A stretch of DNA of 64,000 bases from UBA981 sp942490995 (GCA_942490995.1 CALOBG010000021.1:1-64000); one strand, 5' to 3'. Positions 7,787 through 16,500 are shown, numbered from the stretch's first letter. Made by a program: numbers and translations. The notes: generated by a model not told the origin, from the sequence alone.

Positions 7787-10680
7787 GTATGAACACACGC
7801 GACGGCTCGCTTCCGCACTGCACCGTCAATGGCAACCGCGTCGCTATCGATGTCGATGCACGCACCCTGCTGGTCGATTTCGTGCGCACCGATCTCGCGC
7901 TCACCGGTACCCATATCGGCTGCGACGACGGCCGCTGCGGCGCGTGTACGGTGCTGCTCGACGATGCGCCGGTGAAATCCTGCCTCATGCTTGCGCGCCA
8001 GGCCGAAGGTCGTGCCATCACCACCGTCGAAGGACATCAGGGCGACACCTGGGCACTGCTGCGCGAAAATTTTATTCGTCATCACGGCCTGCAGTGTGGC
8101 TACTGCACGTCGGGCATGCTGGCCGCGGCGCGCGCGCTGCTCGAGCGCAATCCTGACCCCGATGCCGATGCGGTACGCCACGCGCTGGCCGGTAATCTGT
8201 GTCGCTGTACCGGTTACCAGCACATCGTTGAAGCCGTACTTGCCACGGCCGCCGCACTGCGCGGCGAGCCAGCACCGCTCACCGACGCTGCCGCCCCCGG
8301 CGGCAACGCGCGCTGGGTCGGGCAAAGCGTCGCGCGCAGTCAGGATATGCGCCTGCTCAGCGGCCGCGGGCGCTACAGCGCCGATGTCCTGCCGCGCGGT
8401 ACCCTGCATGCCGCCATACTGCGCTCACCGCACGCCCACGCGCGCATTGCGCGCATCGATACCAGCAGGGCGCGAGCCCTGCCCGGCGTCATCGCGGTAC
8501 TCACCGGCGCCGAGGCCAGCACCATGGCGCGACCGCTGCCGCCGACGATCGACATCGCCATGCGTTTGAATGAGTCACACGCCATCGCCGTCGACCGGGT
8601 CCGTTATCACGGCGAGCCGGTGGCCGCCATCGCGGCCTTGGATGCCTATATCGCCGAGGACGCGCTTGCCCTCATCGAAGTTGACTACGAACTGTTGCCG
8701 GCACTCACCGGCATGGACCTGGCGCTGGCGCCGGATGCACCGCGCCTGTACGACGACTGGCCCGATAATCGCTGCCTGGAATGGAATTTCAGCGCTGGCG
8801 ATCCGCACGCGGCGCTGGGTCGCGCCGAACATCGCGTCTCGGCCAGGATCCCGCACCACCGCTACACCGGCGTGCCGCTGGAAGGGCGCGTCGCGCTGGC
8901 CGATTACGACACGCTGGAAAACCGCCTGACGGTGACGATGTCGACGCAGAGCACGCACGTCTCGCGCACCCTGCTCGCACAGGTTCTCGAGATCCCTGAG
9001 GGGCGTATTCAGGTCCTCAGCAATGACGTCGGCGGCGGCTTCGGGATCAAGCTGCAGGTCGATGCCGAGGTCATCCCGTGCCTGCTTTCGAAACACACCG
9101 GCCGACCCGTACTGTGGAGTGAAACGCGGGCGGAAAATCTGATGTCGGGCATCCATGCGCGCGATTACGTGTGGGAAATCGAGGGCGGCTTCGATGCTGA
9201 CGGACGCCTGCTCGGCCTGGTCGCGACGCTCGCCGGCGACTGCGGCTGCGACGGCACCAATCGCGCGGCGGGGGCCGGTCAGTACCTCGTCGGGGCATTC
9301 TACTTGCCGGGCAATTACGAAGTGCCGAGCTACGCCTGTTCGGTCACCGGCGTGGTTACCAACAAGGCGCCGTCAGGCGCCTACCGGGGTTACGGCAAGG
9401 ACATCGCGAACTACGGCATCGAACGCTTCATGGCGATCGCCGCGCGCCAGATCGGCATCGACTCGAACGATCTCAGGCGTCGCAACCTGATCGCCCCGGA
9501 TACCTTTCCGCACCCGATCATCACCGGCCCGATCTACGACAGTGGTGATTTCCCGCGCCTGCTCAAAATGGCGGAAACCGCCATCGACGTCGGCGCCTTT
9601 CGCGCCCGCCAGACGGCCGCCCGCGCCGACGGTCGCTACCTCGGCCTGGGCTTCGCGATGATGCTCGAACCATCCGGTGGGGCGGTGCCGAACTGTATCT
9701 TCAACGGCTACGAAACCGCCACGGTGAAGATGATGCCGGAAGGCGATTTTGTCCTGTTGTCAGGCATGCAGGATATCGGCCAGGGTATCGAAACGACGCT
9801 GGCCCAGGTCATCGCCGACGAATTCATGATCGCGCCGGCCGATGTCAACATCGTTTTCGGCGAAACCCACGGTGTGCCCTACGGGCTCGGCGCATGGTCG
9901 AGTCGCGGTGCGAGTTTCGGCGTCTCGGCGGCGGTCGAAGCGGCGCGCAAACTGGCGCTCAAGCTGCGCCAGATTGCCGCCCACATGCTCGAAGTGGCGC
10001 CGCACGACGTCGAGTTCGACGATCACGGCGTGGCGGTCAAGGGCGCGCCGTTCCGGCGCAAAAGTTTTCGTGAGATCGGCAACGCCGTGTACCTGTGGCC
10101 GGGCCCGTTGCTGAGCGTACCGGCGGGGGTCGAGCCCAACCTCGAAGCGACTTACACCTGGACCAATCCGATCGCGCGCTGGGAACCCGATGCGCTCGGC
10201 ACGCTCAGCATTTACACCACCCATCCCAGCGGCTGTTTCGCGGTGGTATGCGAAGTCGATATCGAAACCGGCAAGATCACCATCGAACGCCTGTATGTCG
10301 CCCACGACTGCGGCACGGTGATCAACCCGCGCATCGTCGAGGGGCAACTGGTCGGCGGCTGCGTACAGGGTCTCGGCGCGGTGCTGAACGAGGAGCTGCG
10401 CTACGATGACGACGGACACCTGCTCAACCGCGGTTTCTGGGACTACCTCATTCCGCAGGCCGCCGATGTCCCGGCTATCGAGATCGAACACCTCGTTTCA
10501 CCATCGCCGAATACCGCACTCGGCAGTAAAGGGATGGGCGAAGGCGGCCCGGTCGGCGTGCCGCCGGCGGTGGTCGCCGCGCTCGAGGACGCACTCGCGC
10601 CGTTCCGGATTACGGTGGACGAGCTGCCGCTGACCCCGGAGCGGGTGCTGGCCCTGATTGATGCGGCGCGTGACGCGTGA
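7783..10680 (+). CDS. molybdenum hydroxylase: fused 2Fe-2S and molybdopterin subunits
   Basis: The 965-residue protein joins the small [2Fe-2S] subunit to the large molybdopterin subunit. Residues 1-165 hold the plant-type cluster cysteines (C47, C52, C55, C67) and the second cluster in LQCGYCTSGM and NLCRCTGYQ. The remainder is the CoxL/XdhB-type domain with GGGFGIK, GAYRGYGK and the C-terminal KGMGEGGPVG that supplies the catalytic glutamate. The active-site loop of form I CO dehydrogenase (AYRCSFR) is absent, so this is a hydroxylase or aldehyde oxidase-like enzyme of unknown substrate. It is coupled to the FAD subunit upstream; a lactonase-like protein follows 31 bp downstream. Confidence 0.9.
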   Translation: MSMNTRDGSLPHCTVNGNRVAIDVDARTLLVDFVRTDLALTGTHIGCDDGRCGACTVLLDDAPVKSCLMLARQAEGRAITTVEGHQGDTWALLRENFIRHHGLQCGYCTSGMLAAARALLERNPDPDADAVRHALAGNLCRCTGYQHIVEAVLATAAALRGEPAPLTDAAAPGGNARWVGQSVARSQDMRLLSGRGRYSADVLPRGTLHAAILRSPHAHARIARIDTSRARALPGVIAVLTGAEASTMARPLPPTIDIAMRLNESHAIAVDRVRYHGEPVAAIAALDAYIAEDALALIEVDYELLPALTGMDLALAPDAPRLYDDWPDNRCLEWNFSAGDPHAALGRAEHRVSARIPHHRYTGVPLEGRVALADYDTLENRLTVTMSTQSTHVSRTLLAQVLEIPEGRIQVLSNDVGGGFGIKLQVDAEVIPCLLSKHTGRPVLWSETRAENLMSGIHARDYVWEIEGGFDADGRLLGLVATLAGDCGCDGTNRAAGAGQYLVGAFYLPGNYEVPSYACSVTGVVTNKAPSGAYRGYGKDIANYGIERFMAIAARQIGIDSNDLRRRNLIAPDTFPHPIITGPIYDSGDFPRLLKMAETAIDVGAFRARQTAARADGRYLGLGFAMMLEPSGGAVPNCIFNGYETATVKMMPEGDFVLLSGMQDIGQGIETTLAQVIADEFMIAPADVNIVFGETHGVPYGLGAWSSRGASFGVSAAVEAARKLALKLRQIAAHMLEVAPHDVEFDDHGVAVKGAPFRRKSFREIGNAVYLWPGPLLSVPAGVEPNLEATYTWTNPIARWEPDALGTLSIYTTHPSGCFAVVCEVDIETGKITIERLYVAHDCGTVINPRIVEGQLVGGCVQGLGAVLNEELRYDDDGHLLNRGFWDYLIPQAADVPAIEIEHLVSPSPNTALGSKGMGEGGPVGVPPAVVAALEDALAPFRITVDELPLTPERVLALIDAARDA

Positions 10681-10711
10681 CCGGTTTCACCAAGCTTCAA
10701 GGGATTCTTGC

Positions 10712-11521
10712 ATGACACAAAAATACCGCGTCCGCCCGCTGCTGCTTGGCGAAGCCGAGGTCGGCTGTTCGCTCGACGTTTTCTGGGGCATGAACAAGGA
10801 CCAGGGACGGGTGACCGTGCCGATCCTGGCGTTTCTGATCGAAGGCGGACCGGATCCGATCCTGGTCGATGCCGGCATGCGCAGCGCCGAGCGCGCAATG
10901 ACTATCCATCGCCTCGGGCCGCACCGGCTGCCACGGGGCATGAGCCTGCCCGAGCAGCTGGCACGTTACCAGGTCAAACCCGAAGAGATCGGTTGCGTGA
11001 TCCTGACCCATCTCCACTACGACCATGCCGGTGGCTGCGAACTGCTGCCGAACGCACGCATCGTCGTGCAGCGCACCGAACTCGCCGCGGCCGCCGCGCC
11101 GATGGGTCCGTGCCACCTGGAGATCGGTTCGCGCGAGTTGTTCTACGACCGCAAGGACGTCGCAGCGATGGTCGACAGCCTGTGGGACCGGGTCGAACTC
11201 ATCGAAGGTGACGTCGAACTGTTCCCCGGCATCGAGTGCATCCTGTATTCGAACAGCCATACCCCGGGCAGCCAGTGCGTGTACATCAAAACTCTGGAAG
11301 GGGTGGTCGGCTGCGTCGGCGACATGGTGCGCAAAGTCGACATGAACGTGAAAAAAGCGATCCCACCGGGGCTGTTCTACGATCTCGAACAAATGCAGCG
11401 CGCCATGCGCGACATCGCCATCCGCGGCGACATCATCTACCCGGCGCATGACCCGCTGGTCCTGGAAGAAGACGACGCCAAACGCATAGCGGCATTGAGC
11501 CCCGACAAACCCTGGCCGTGA
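10712..11521 (+). CDS. metallo-beta-lactamase fold hydrolase, AHL-lactonase-like
   Basis: The 269-residue protein shows the zinc motif THLHYDHAGG (H100, H102, D104, H105), a later histidine in NSHTPGSQ, the bridging aspartate in GDMVRK and a final histidine in PAHDP. The spacing resembles N-acyl-homoserine lactonases and related gamma-lactonases. ATG 10712 is preferred over an upstream start that would overlap the molybdenum hydroxylase; an AAGGGA lies just before it. In this operon a role in opening a lactone produced during catabolism is as plausible as quorum quenching. The specificity is an inference. Confidence 0.82.
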   Translation: MTQKYRVRPLLLGEAEVGCSLDVFWGMNKDQGRVTVPILAFLIEGGPDPILVDAGMRSAERAMTIHRLGPHRLPRGMSLPEQLARYQVKPEEIGCVILTHLHYDHAGGCELLPNARIVVQRTELAAAAAPMGPCHLEIGSRELFYDRKDVAAMVDSLWDRVELIEGDVELFPGIECILYSNSHTPGSQCVYIKTLEGVVGCVGDMVRKVDMNVKKAIPPGLFYDLEQMQRAMRDIAIRGDIIYPAHDPLVLEEDDAKRIAALSPDKPWP

Positions 11522-11535
11522 TCGCCTGCCGGTGC

Positions 11536-11564
11536 TTGACTGCGAGCGCACTTTGATCTAATAG
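11536..11564 (+). promoter_or_regulatory. sigma-70-like promoter of the ArsR operon
   Basis: TTGACT (11536-11541) and TAATAG (11559-11564) are separated by exactly 17 nt. The -35 is one base from consensus and the -10 is moderate. Transcription would begin around 11570-11573, essentially at the ATG of the regulator. Confidence 0.5.
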
Positions 11565-11580
11565 TTAACCTTATGGTTAA
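11565..11580. promoter_or_regulatory. inverted-repeat operator over the ArsR start codon
   Basis: TTAACC-TTAT-GGTTAA is a perfect 6-bp inverted repeat with a 4-nt centre. It lies directly after the -10 box and contains the ATG of the ArsR-family gene. Position and symmetry fit autorepression by a dimeric winged-helix regulator. Confidence 0.55.
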
Positions 11581-11905
11581 GTTTAATTCCGGCCACCTCG
11601 ACAGCACCTTCAGGGCCTTGTCCGACGCAACGCGCCGCGCCATCGTCGCCCGGCTTGCCGCCGACGGCGGCGAGATGACGGTAACCGCGCTCGCCGCGCC
11701 GTTCGAAGTTTCGTTGCCGGCGATCATGAAACACCTGAAAATTCTGTGCGCGGCCGGCCTCGTCACGCGCGAGAAGCGCGGCCGCAGCGTGCACTGCCGG
11801 CTCAATCCCGCGCCCCTGGAAAATGCCGACGCCTGGCTCGAACAACATACCGAGTTCTGGCGCACTCGCCTCGATCAACTCGAGCACTACCTGGAGGAAC
11901 GCTGA
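11573..11905 (+). CDS. ArsR-family transcriptional regulator
   Basis: The 110-residue protein is a single winged helix-turn-helix domain: FRALSDATRRAIVARLA, then MTVTALAAPFEVSLPAIMKHLKIL and the wing RGRSVHCRL. No metal-binding cysteines typical of arsenic sensors are seen, so this is the subgroup usually paired with SRPBCC/AHSA1 proteins. There is no Shine-Dalgarno sequence before ATG 11573 and the predicted transcript start is only a few bases away, suggesting a leaderless message. The stop codon overlaps the next start by one base (TGATG). Confidence 0.9.
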   Translation: MVKFNSGHLDSTFRALSDATRRAIVARLAADGGEMTVTALAAPFEVSLPAIMKHLKILCAAGLVTREKRGRSVHCRLNPAPLENADAWLEQHTEFWRTRLDQLEHYLEER

Positions 11906-12378
11906 TGGCCGCCACCGAAGCCGCTGCATTAAACGAAACTTCGCTGACCTTGCACCGACGTCTGCACGCGCCGCTCGAGGACGTCTGGCGAGCCTGGACC
12001 GAGGCCGATGCGCTGGCGCACTGGTTCGGCCCGCGCAATATCGAGCGCGTCGAAGCCGAAATAGAACTCAAGGTCGGCGGCCGCTACCGCTTCCTCATGC
12101 ACGCTACCGATGGAGAAACCCATGACGTCGGCGGCCATTACCGCGAAGTCGTCCGACCGCATCGACTGGTCTTTACCTGGGCCTGGGCGTCGACACCAGA
12201 CCGTGAATCCCTGGTCAGCGTCGATCTGCGCGCAGATGGCGATGCCACGCTTCTGACCCTGACCCATGAGCGCTTTGCCGATCGCGAGGCTACCGAGGGC
12301 CACGCCGAGGGCTGGGCCGGTTCAATGGACAAACTCGCCGAGGTCCTGCAGCCCGGCACACCTACGAGGAACCCGTGA
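11905..12378 (+). CDS. SRPBCC domain protein (AHSA1 family)
   Basis: The 157-residue protein has the START/AHSA1-like fold signature: LTLHRRLHAPLEDVWRAWT, LAHWFGP, GGRYRF and a C-terminal helix EGWAGSMDKLAEVL. Such proteins bind hydrophobic ligands. Pairing with an upstream ArsR regulator is very common, and the translational coupling (GGAGG at 11893, overlapping TGATG) supports one operon. The ligand is unknown; it could sense or sequester the compound to which the regulator responds. Confidence 0.87.
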   Translation: MAATEAAALNETSLTLHRRLHAPLEDVWRAWTEADALAHWFGPRNIERVEAEIELKVGGRYRFLMHATDGETHDVGGHYREVVRPHRLVFTWAWASTPDRESLVSVDLRADGDATLLTLTHERFADREATEGHAEGWAGSMDKLAEVLQPGTPTRNP

Positions 12379-13085
12379 TGAGCAAACATACCGTCGTTTC
12401 ACGAGACGCCTGGCTCGCCGCACGCCGCGAACTGCTGGCCCGCGAAAAAGCTTTCACCCGCGAACGCGACGCGCTGAGCGCCGCACGCCGGGCACTGCCG
12501 TGGGTGCGGGTCGATAAAGATTACCGCTTCGAGAGCAACGCCGGCACGCTGTCGCTGGCCGATTTGTTCAAGGACTGCTCGCAACTGGCGGTTTATCACT
12601 TCATGTTCGATGACGATTGGGAGACCGGCTGCAAAAGCTGCTCATTCTGGGCCGACAATTACAACGGCATTACCGACCATCTGCGCGCGCGGGACGTCAG
12701 CTTCGTCGCCGTATCGAAGGCGCCGCTGGCCAAACTGCAGGCCTTCCGTACGCGTATGGGCTGGGGTTTCGAGTGGGTGCACTCGCCCGACAACGTGTTC
12801 GGCAAGGACTACGGCGTATCTTTCAGCCAGGCGCAGATCGACGCTGGTGAAGATCACTATAACTACTCGAACGAGTCCATCGGCATGGGTGAGATGCCGG
12901 GTCTGAGCGTATTTTTTCGCGACGATGACGGCGCCATTTACCACACCTATTCGTGTTACGGCCGCGGTCTCGACATCCTCAATTCCGCCTATCACCATCT
13001 CGACCTGACCCCACGCGGGCGCGACGAGGCCGCATTTGACTTTCCGATGGCGTGGGTACGCCTGCACGACGAGTACCAACACTGA
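12378..13085 (+). CDS. DUF899 family (thioredoxin-fold) protein
   Basis: The 235-residue protein matches the DUF899 family: WLAARRELLAREKAFTRERD, LPWVRVDKDYRF, LADLF, then YHFMFDDDWETGCKSCSFWAD with a CxxC in the position expected for a thioredoxin-like redox site, and HTYSCYGRGLD. The ATG at 12378 overlaps the previous stop and has GAGGA at 12366-12370; a GTG one codon earlier is the alternative. It is the third gene of the ArsR-AHSA1 operon, an arrangement seen widely. The biochemical role is not established; a peroxiredoxin-like or thiol-oxidoreductase activity is inferred from the fold. Confidence 0.88.
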   Translation: MSKHTVVSRDAWLAARRELLAREKAFTRERDALSAARRALPWVRVDKDYRFESNAGTLSLADLFKDCSQLAVYHFMFDDDWETGCKSCSFWADNYNGITDHLRARDVSFVAVSKAPLAKLQAFRTRMGWGFEWVHSPDNVFGKDYGVSFSQAQIDAGEDHYNYSNESIGMGEMPGLSVFFRDDDGAIYHTYSCYGRGLDILNSAYHHLDLTPRGRDEAAFDFPMAWVRLHDEYQH

Positions 13086-13091
13086 CAGCGT

Positions 13092-13220
13092 GATGCAGAA
13101 CTACTGCGGCGCCCGTCTGCGGCGTTGCGCGCCTCCCTGCGCTGCTCATTTACTCAAGTAAACTGCGCTGCTCGGTTTACGCGCGCCTTGCAGCCGGGCG
13201 TCCTCGCGACGTTCTGCATC
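13092..13220. repeat. 129-bp palindromic intergenic repeat (ACTACTGCGG type)
   Basis: The element is bounded by a perfect 10-bp inverted repeat, GATGCAGAAC (13092-13101) and GTTCTGCATC (13211-13220). In the middle TTTACT-CA-AGTAAA (13149-13162) forms a second palindrome flanked by direct TGCGCTGCTC copies. It starts 6 bp after the DUF899 stop codon. A possible truncated relative sharing AACTACTGCGG lies at 53364-53374, again just after a gene. It resembles the mobile palindromic repeats scattered in proteobacterial genomes, though no copy number can be derived from this window. Confidence 0.6.
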
Positions 13221-13265
13221 GCGCCGTTAACGGGGTATCGAGGATAGGCTCGCCAAAGCGCTCGA

Positions 13266-13307
13266 TTGACCGCGGTCAACGCCACCCGGTCGCCACCGCG
13301 CTAGCCT
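13266..13307 (+). promoter_or_regulatory. FNR/Anr-like box and -10 before the universal stress gene
   Basis: TTGACCGCGGTCAA at 13266-13279 is a perfect 14-bp palindrome fitting TTGAC-N4-GTCAA, close to the FNR/Anr half-site TTGAT-N4-ATCAA. Its centre lies 31-32 bp before the -10-like TAGCCT (13302-13307), the class II spacing (about -41.5 from the start of transcription). Universal stress genes are known FNR/Anr targets, so oxygen-responsive control is a reasonable inference. Confidence 0.45.
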
Positions 13308-13337
13308 GACGGTCCGCACATCGAGGGTGGACCGCGC

Positions 13338-14168
13338 ATGGCCTACGACGTCAAAAAACTGCTGGCGATTATCGATCCCACGACCGACAAGCAGCGCGCC
13401 CTGCGCCGCGCGCTGCATATTGCCAGGCGCACCGGCGCCGCGGTCCATGCCTTTCTCGCCTGTCACTCGACGGCTGACAGTGACGACCACGCAGCGCTCG
13501 AGCGCGCCGAGGTCGATCGTCACACGCTGTGGCTGGCCAGCGTGCTTGAGCGCAGCGCGCCTGACGGCGTACAGCTCACCAGCGAGGTCGTATGGAGCGA
13601 TGACTGGCGGGCAACGCTTGCCGCCGTCGCCGCGTCCTCCGACTGCGACGCCATCATCAAGTCGACCTATACGCACAGCGCCACGCGCAGACGCCTGCTC
13701 AAGACTTCGGATTGGGCGTTGTTACGCGCCGCGCGCTGTCCCGTCCTGCTGGTCAAACGTGACACCATCGACGTCGACCGTCGCATCCTGATCGCGACCA
13801 ACCCCGGCGTCGAGGATCCCGTCCACCAGGATCTCAACGCCACCATCGTCGCCATCGGTCGCGCGCTGACCGAAGGGCGCGACGATCTCGAGCTGCACGC
13901 GGTGTGCGCTTACGCGGGCTCGGACAGGTTCACGCATCCACCGGACCTGGCGCTGTTCGCCGGCATCGACGAGGACCGCGCGCACTGCAAAGCCGGCGAT
14001 CCGCACGACGTCATTGTCGATTGCGCAAAAAATCTCAGGGCCGAGCTCGTGATCGTGGGCGACGCGCATCGCAGCGGGCTCAGCGCGGCTGTCAAGGGCA
14101 ATACCGCCGAGCGCCTGCTCGACCGCATCGAAACCGACGTGCTGGTGGTTGCGGCCGCGACCGGCTGA
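13338..14168 (+). CDS. tandem universal stress protein (UspE-like)
   Basis: The 276-residue protein consists of two Usp domains. The first starts KKLLAIIDPTTDKQRALRRALHIARRTG and ends CPVLLVKRD; the second starts RRILIATNPG and ends AELVIVGDAHRSG...AERLLDRIETDVLVVAA. The length and arrangement fit UspE-type proteins, which act in the cytoplasm in stress survival. The ATP-binding G-2x-G-9x-G(S/T) motif is incomplete in both halves. A GAGGGTGGA ribosome binding site precedes ATG 13338. The stop codon TGA at 14166-14168 coincides with the terminus of a repeat element. Confidence 0.88.
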   Translation: MAYDVKKLLAIIDPTTDKQRALRRALHIARRTGAAVHAFLACHSTADSDDHAALERAEVDRHTLWLASVLERSAPDGVQLTSEVVWSDDWRATLAAVAASSDCDAIIKSTYTHSATRRRLLKTSDWALLRAARCPVLLVKRDTIDVDRRILIATNPGVEDPVHQDLNATIVAIGRALTEGRDDLELHAVCAYAGSDRFTHPPDLALFAGIDEDRAHCKAGDPHDVIVDCAKNLRAELVIVGDAHRSGLSAAVKGNTAERLLDRIETDVLVVAAATG

Positions 14169-14223
14169 ATAAAAGTACGAAAACTTTGTAGACGATTCGT
14201 GGTGTGCGGGTCGCGGATCAGGC
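14165..14223 (+). repeat. R1 repeat, left-end fragment at two gene ends
   Basis: These 59 bp align without gaps to 37165-37223 of the complete R1 copy, with about 44 of 59 positions identical. Examples are GTACGAAAAC against GTGCGAAAAC and TGCGGGTCGC against TGCGGGCCGC. The first bases C-TGA-ATA include the stop codon of the universal stress gene, and the far end covers the stop codon of the converging molybdoenzyme gene. Confidence 0.55.
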
Positions 14224-16344
14224 GCGCTCGACCTCGACCAGGTTGTCAGAGAAACTCGGTGCGTGGCCCATGTTGACGAAGTCGGCGGAACTCACGACAT
14301 TGACCGTGCCGCGGTTGAGCTGCCGCCAGTAGCCGAGCGTTGCGACCACGATGCCGGGATTGACGTCGTCGGTGATCCTGGCCTCGCCCTCGAATGCGCC
14401 GCGGTCATTGAAAACCTTGACCGCATCGCCCTCGGTGATCGAACGGGCCTGTGCATCGCGTGCGTTGATCAGAACGAACTGCTCGCCCTGCCCTTTGAGT
14501 TTCTGCGCCATGTTGGCGTAACAGGAATTGAGAAAACCGTGGCTCTTGGGTGAGACGATATTGAGCGGGTAGCGCGCGGCGAGTTCGGGGTTCGTCGCCG
14601 GGCTCTCGCGGGGCGGCACGTAATCGGGCAAATCATCGAGCGGCTCGCCGCCCTGCATGTCTTCGTACATCTGCCGGAACGGACCGGCGACGAAATTGCC
14701 TCCGGCAGCGAGACTTGATTTGAATTCGCACTTGCCCGACGGGGTCGGAAAATTGCCGTCGCGATGCGGCGCGCGATCGTCGGCACCGCCGATCGCGATG
14801 CGCACATAACCGTGTTCGCGCAGGTAATCGAGATCAAAACCCTCGCAGCCTGCGCCATCCCAGTCGATGAAATGCTCCAGGCACTCGGCGTCCGACCAGC
14901 GCAACTCCGGTTCATCGTAGCCCATGCGCGCGGCCAGGCAGCGAAAAATTTCGCGATTCGAACGCGCTTCGCCCGGCGCCTCGACGCAGCGCTCGTTGTA
15001 GGTCAGGTAATTGTGTCCCCAGGACAGAATGATGTCCTCCATCTCCGCGCCCATCGCCGCCGGCAGCACGATGTCGGCGTAGGACGCGGTATCGGACAGA
15101 AAGTGATCGGCGACGACCAGGAAAAAGTCCTCGCGCAACAGCCCGCGCACGATCTTATCGCCCTCGGGCGCCTGGGTGACGGGATTCGTGTTCCAGCACA
15201 TCATCGAGCGCAGCGGTGGTTCCATCGCCAGTTCGCCGGTCAGCGCGCGGCCTATCTGCAGGTTGTTGAGCACCCGGGTGCCTTTCGGGATCCAGTCGGG
15301 GCGACAGATGGCGTCGAACTTGTAGGGATGTTCCCACACCGACATCTGCAGGATGCCGCCGCCGACCTCGCGCCAGGCGCCGGTGAGCGCCGGCAGGCAG
15401 CATACCGCGCGGATGGTCTGTCCGCCGCCGTGGTGGCGCTCGAGGGCGACGCCGATACGCATGCCGGCCGGTTTCGTGGTGGCGTACTCGCGCGCCAGCT
15501 GGCGGATGTCGGCGGCCGGGATGCCGGTGATTTCTTCGGCCCATTCCGGGCTGCGGGGCCTGGCGCGGGCGGCAAGTTCGTCGTAGCCCAGCGTGTGGCG
15601 CTCGACGTAATCGTGATCGACCAGGTCTTCGTCAATGATGGTATGGATCATCGCCATCGCCAGGGCGCCGTCGGTGCCGGGACGGGGCGCGATATGCCAG
15701 TCGGCTTCCTTGGCCGTACGCGATGCATAGGCGTCGATGACGACCACCCTGGCGCCGGCTTTCTGCGCATCCTTGACCACGTGCCAGTGGTGCAGATTGG
15801 TGCTGACGCTGTTGCATGCCCAGATCACGATGAATTTCGAATGTTTGAACGATTCGGGATCCATGCCGCTGGTCGGCCCGTTGGTCATCAGCCAGGCGGT
15901 CGCCGATCCTTCACCACAGAAGGTGCGCTCCATGACCGTCGCACCCATGCGATTAAAAAACGCATCGCCGCCGTTGAGCCCATGCACGAGGCCCTGGTGA
16001 CCGAGATAGCTGTTCGGCGCGATGGCCTGCGGCCCGTCGCTGTCGATGATCGCTTTCCAGCGCTTGGTAATTTCGTCCAGAGCTTCGTCCCAGCTGATGC
16101 GCTCAAACTGGTTGCTGCCTTTCGGCCCGCTGCGGCGCAGCGGATAAAGCAGGCGGTCGGGATGGTAATGGCGCTTTTCGTAATCCTTGAGCTTCACGCA
16201 CAGGCCGCCGCGGGTCATGGGATGTGCGGGGTTACCCCTGACTCCGGTCAGTTTGCCGTCCTCGACCTCGAACACCATCGAACAGGTATCCGGACAGTCG
16301 TGCGGGCAGCCGCCGTGGTGAGTGGTTTTGAGTACTGCGGCCAT
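14218..16344 (-). CDS. molybdopterin-dependent oxidoreductase, DMSO reductase superfamily
   Basis: The 708-residue protein is a bis-MGD molybdoenzyme. The N-terminus has an Fe-S motif (GGCPHDCPDTCSM...GGLCVK) for one [4Fe-4S] cluster. The segment RTFCGEGSATAW aligns with the metal-ligand loop of NapA/NasA, making the cysteine a likely Mo ligand. The C-terminal molydop-binding beta barrel contains LNIVSPKSHGFLNSCYAN and WRQLNRGTVN. No Tat signal is seen, so the enzyme should be cytoplasmic. No electron-transfer or membrane partner is adjacent. The substrate is unknown; the family includes formate dehydrogenases, nitrate reductases and hydroxylating enzymes. Confidence 0.88.
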   Translation of the reverse strand: MAAVLKTTHHGGCPHDCPDTCSMVFEVEDGKLTGVRGNPAHPMTRGGLCVKLKDYEKRHYHPDRLLYPLRRSGPKGSNQFERISWDEALDEITKRWKAIIDSDGPQAIAPNSYLGHQGLVHGLNGGDAFFNRMGATVMERTFCGEGSATAWLMTNGPTSGMDPESFKHSKFIVIWACNSVSTNLHHWHVVKDAQKAGARVVVIDAYASRTAKEADWHIAPRPGTDGALAMAMIHTIIDEDLVDHDYVERHTLGYDELAARARPRSPEWAEEITGIPAADIRQLAREYATTKPAGMRIGVALERHHGGGQTIRAVCCLPALTGAWREVGGGILQMSVWEHPYKFDAICRPDWIPKGTRVLNNLQIGRALTGELAMEPPLRSMMCWNTNPVTQAPEGDKIVRGLLREDFFLVVADHFLSDTASYADIVLPAAMGAEMEDIILSWGHNYLTYNERCVEAPGEARSNREIFRCLAARMGYDEPELRWSDAECLEHFIDWDGAGCEGFDLDYLREHGYVRIAIGGADDRAPHRDGNFPTPSGKCEFKSSLAAGGNFVAGPFRQMYEDMQGGEPLDDLPDYVPPRESPATNPELAARYPLNIVSPKSHGFLNSCYANMAQKLKGQGEQFVLINARDAQARSITEGDAVKVFNDRGAFEGEARITDDVNPGIVVATLGYWRQLNRGTVNVVSSADFVNMGHAPSFSDNLVEVERA

Positions 16345-16476
16345 GGTCGTGCTCCTGCTGGCTTGAACTTCGTCACTTGTTGCGTCGCAGCATCGATGCC
16401 GCGCGCCAATATCATGCTACCAAGTTTGCCAGGCCGCTATCGGCGCGCGCAGCGTGCACATCGCGGGTTTCACGAT

Positions 16477-16500
16477 GGTGTCGGCTCAGGCGCCGACACC
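16477..16500. terminator. strong 9-bp hairpin in the divergent intergenic region
   Basis: GGTGTCGGC (16477-16485) and GCCGACACC (16492-16500) are exact complements around a 6-nt loop. The hairpin lies between the divergent starts of the molybdoenzyme and the DUF1302 operon, so it is unlikely to end either gene. It may insulate the two promoters or mark the end of an unrecognised transcript. Confidence 0.4.

Noticed and set aside
7783..10680. CO dehydrogenase (coxSL) interpretation
   Set aside because: The form I active-site loop AYRCSFR is absent; the sequence has GAYRGYGK, so a general molybdenum hydroxylase is the safer call.
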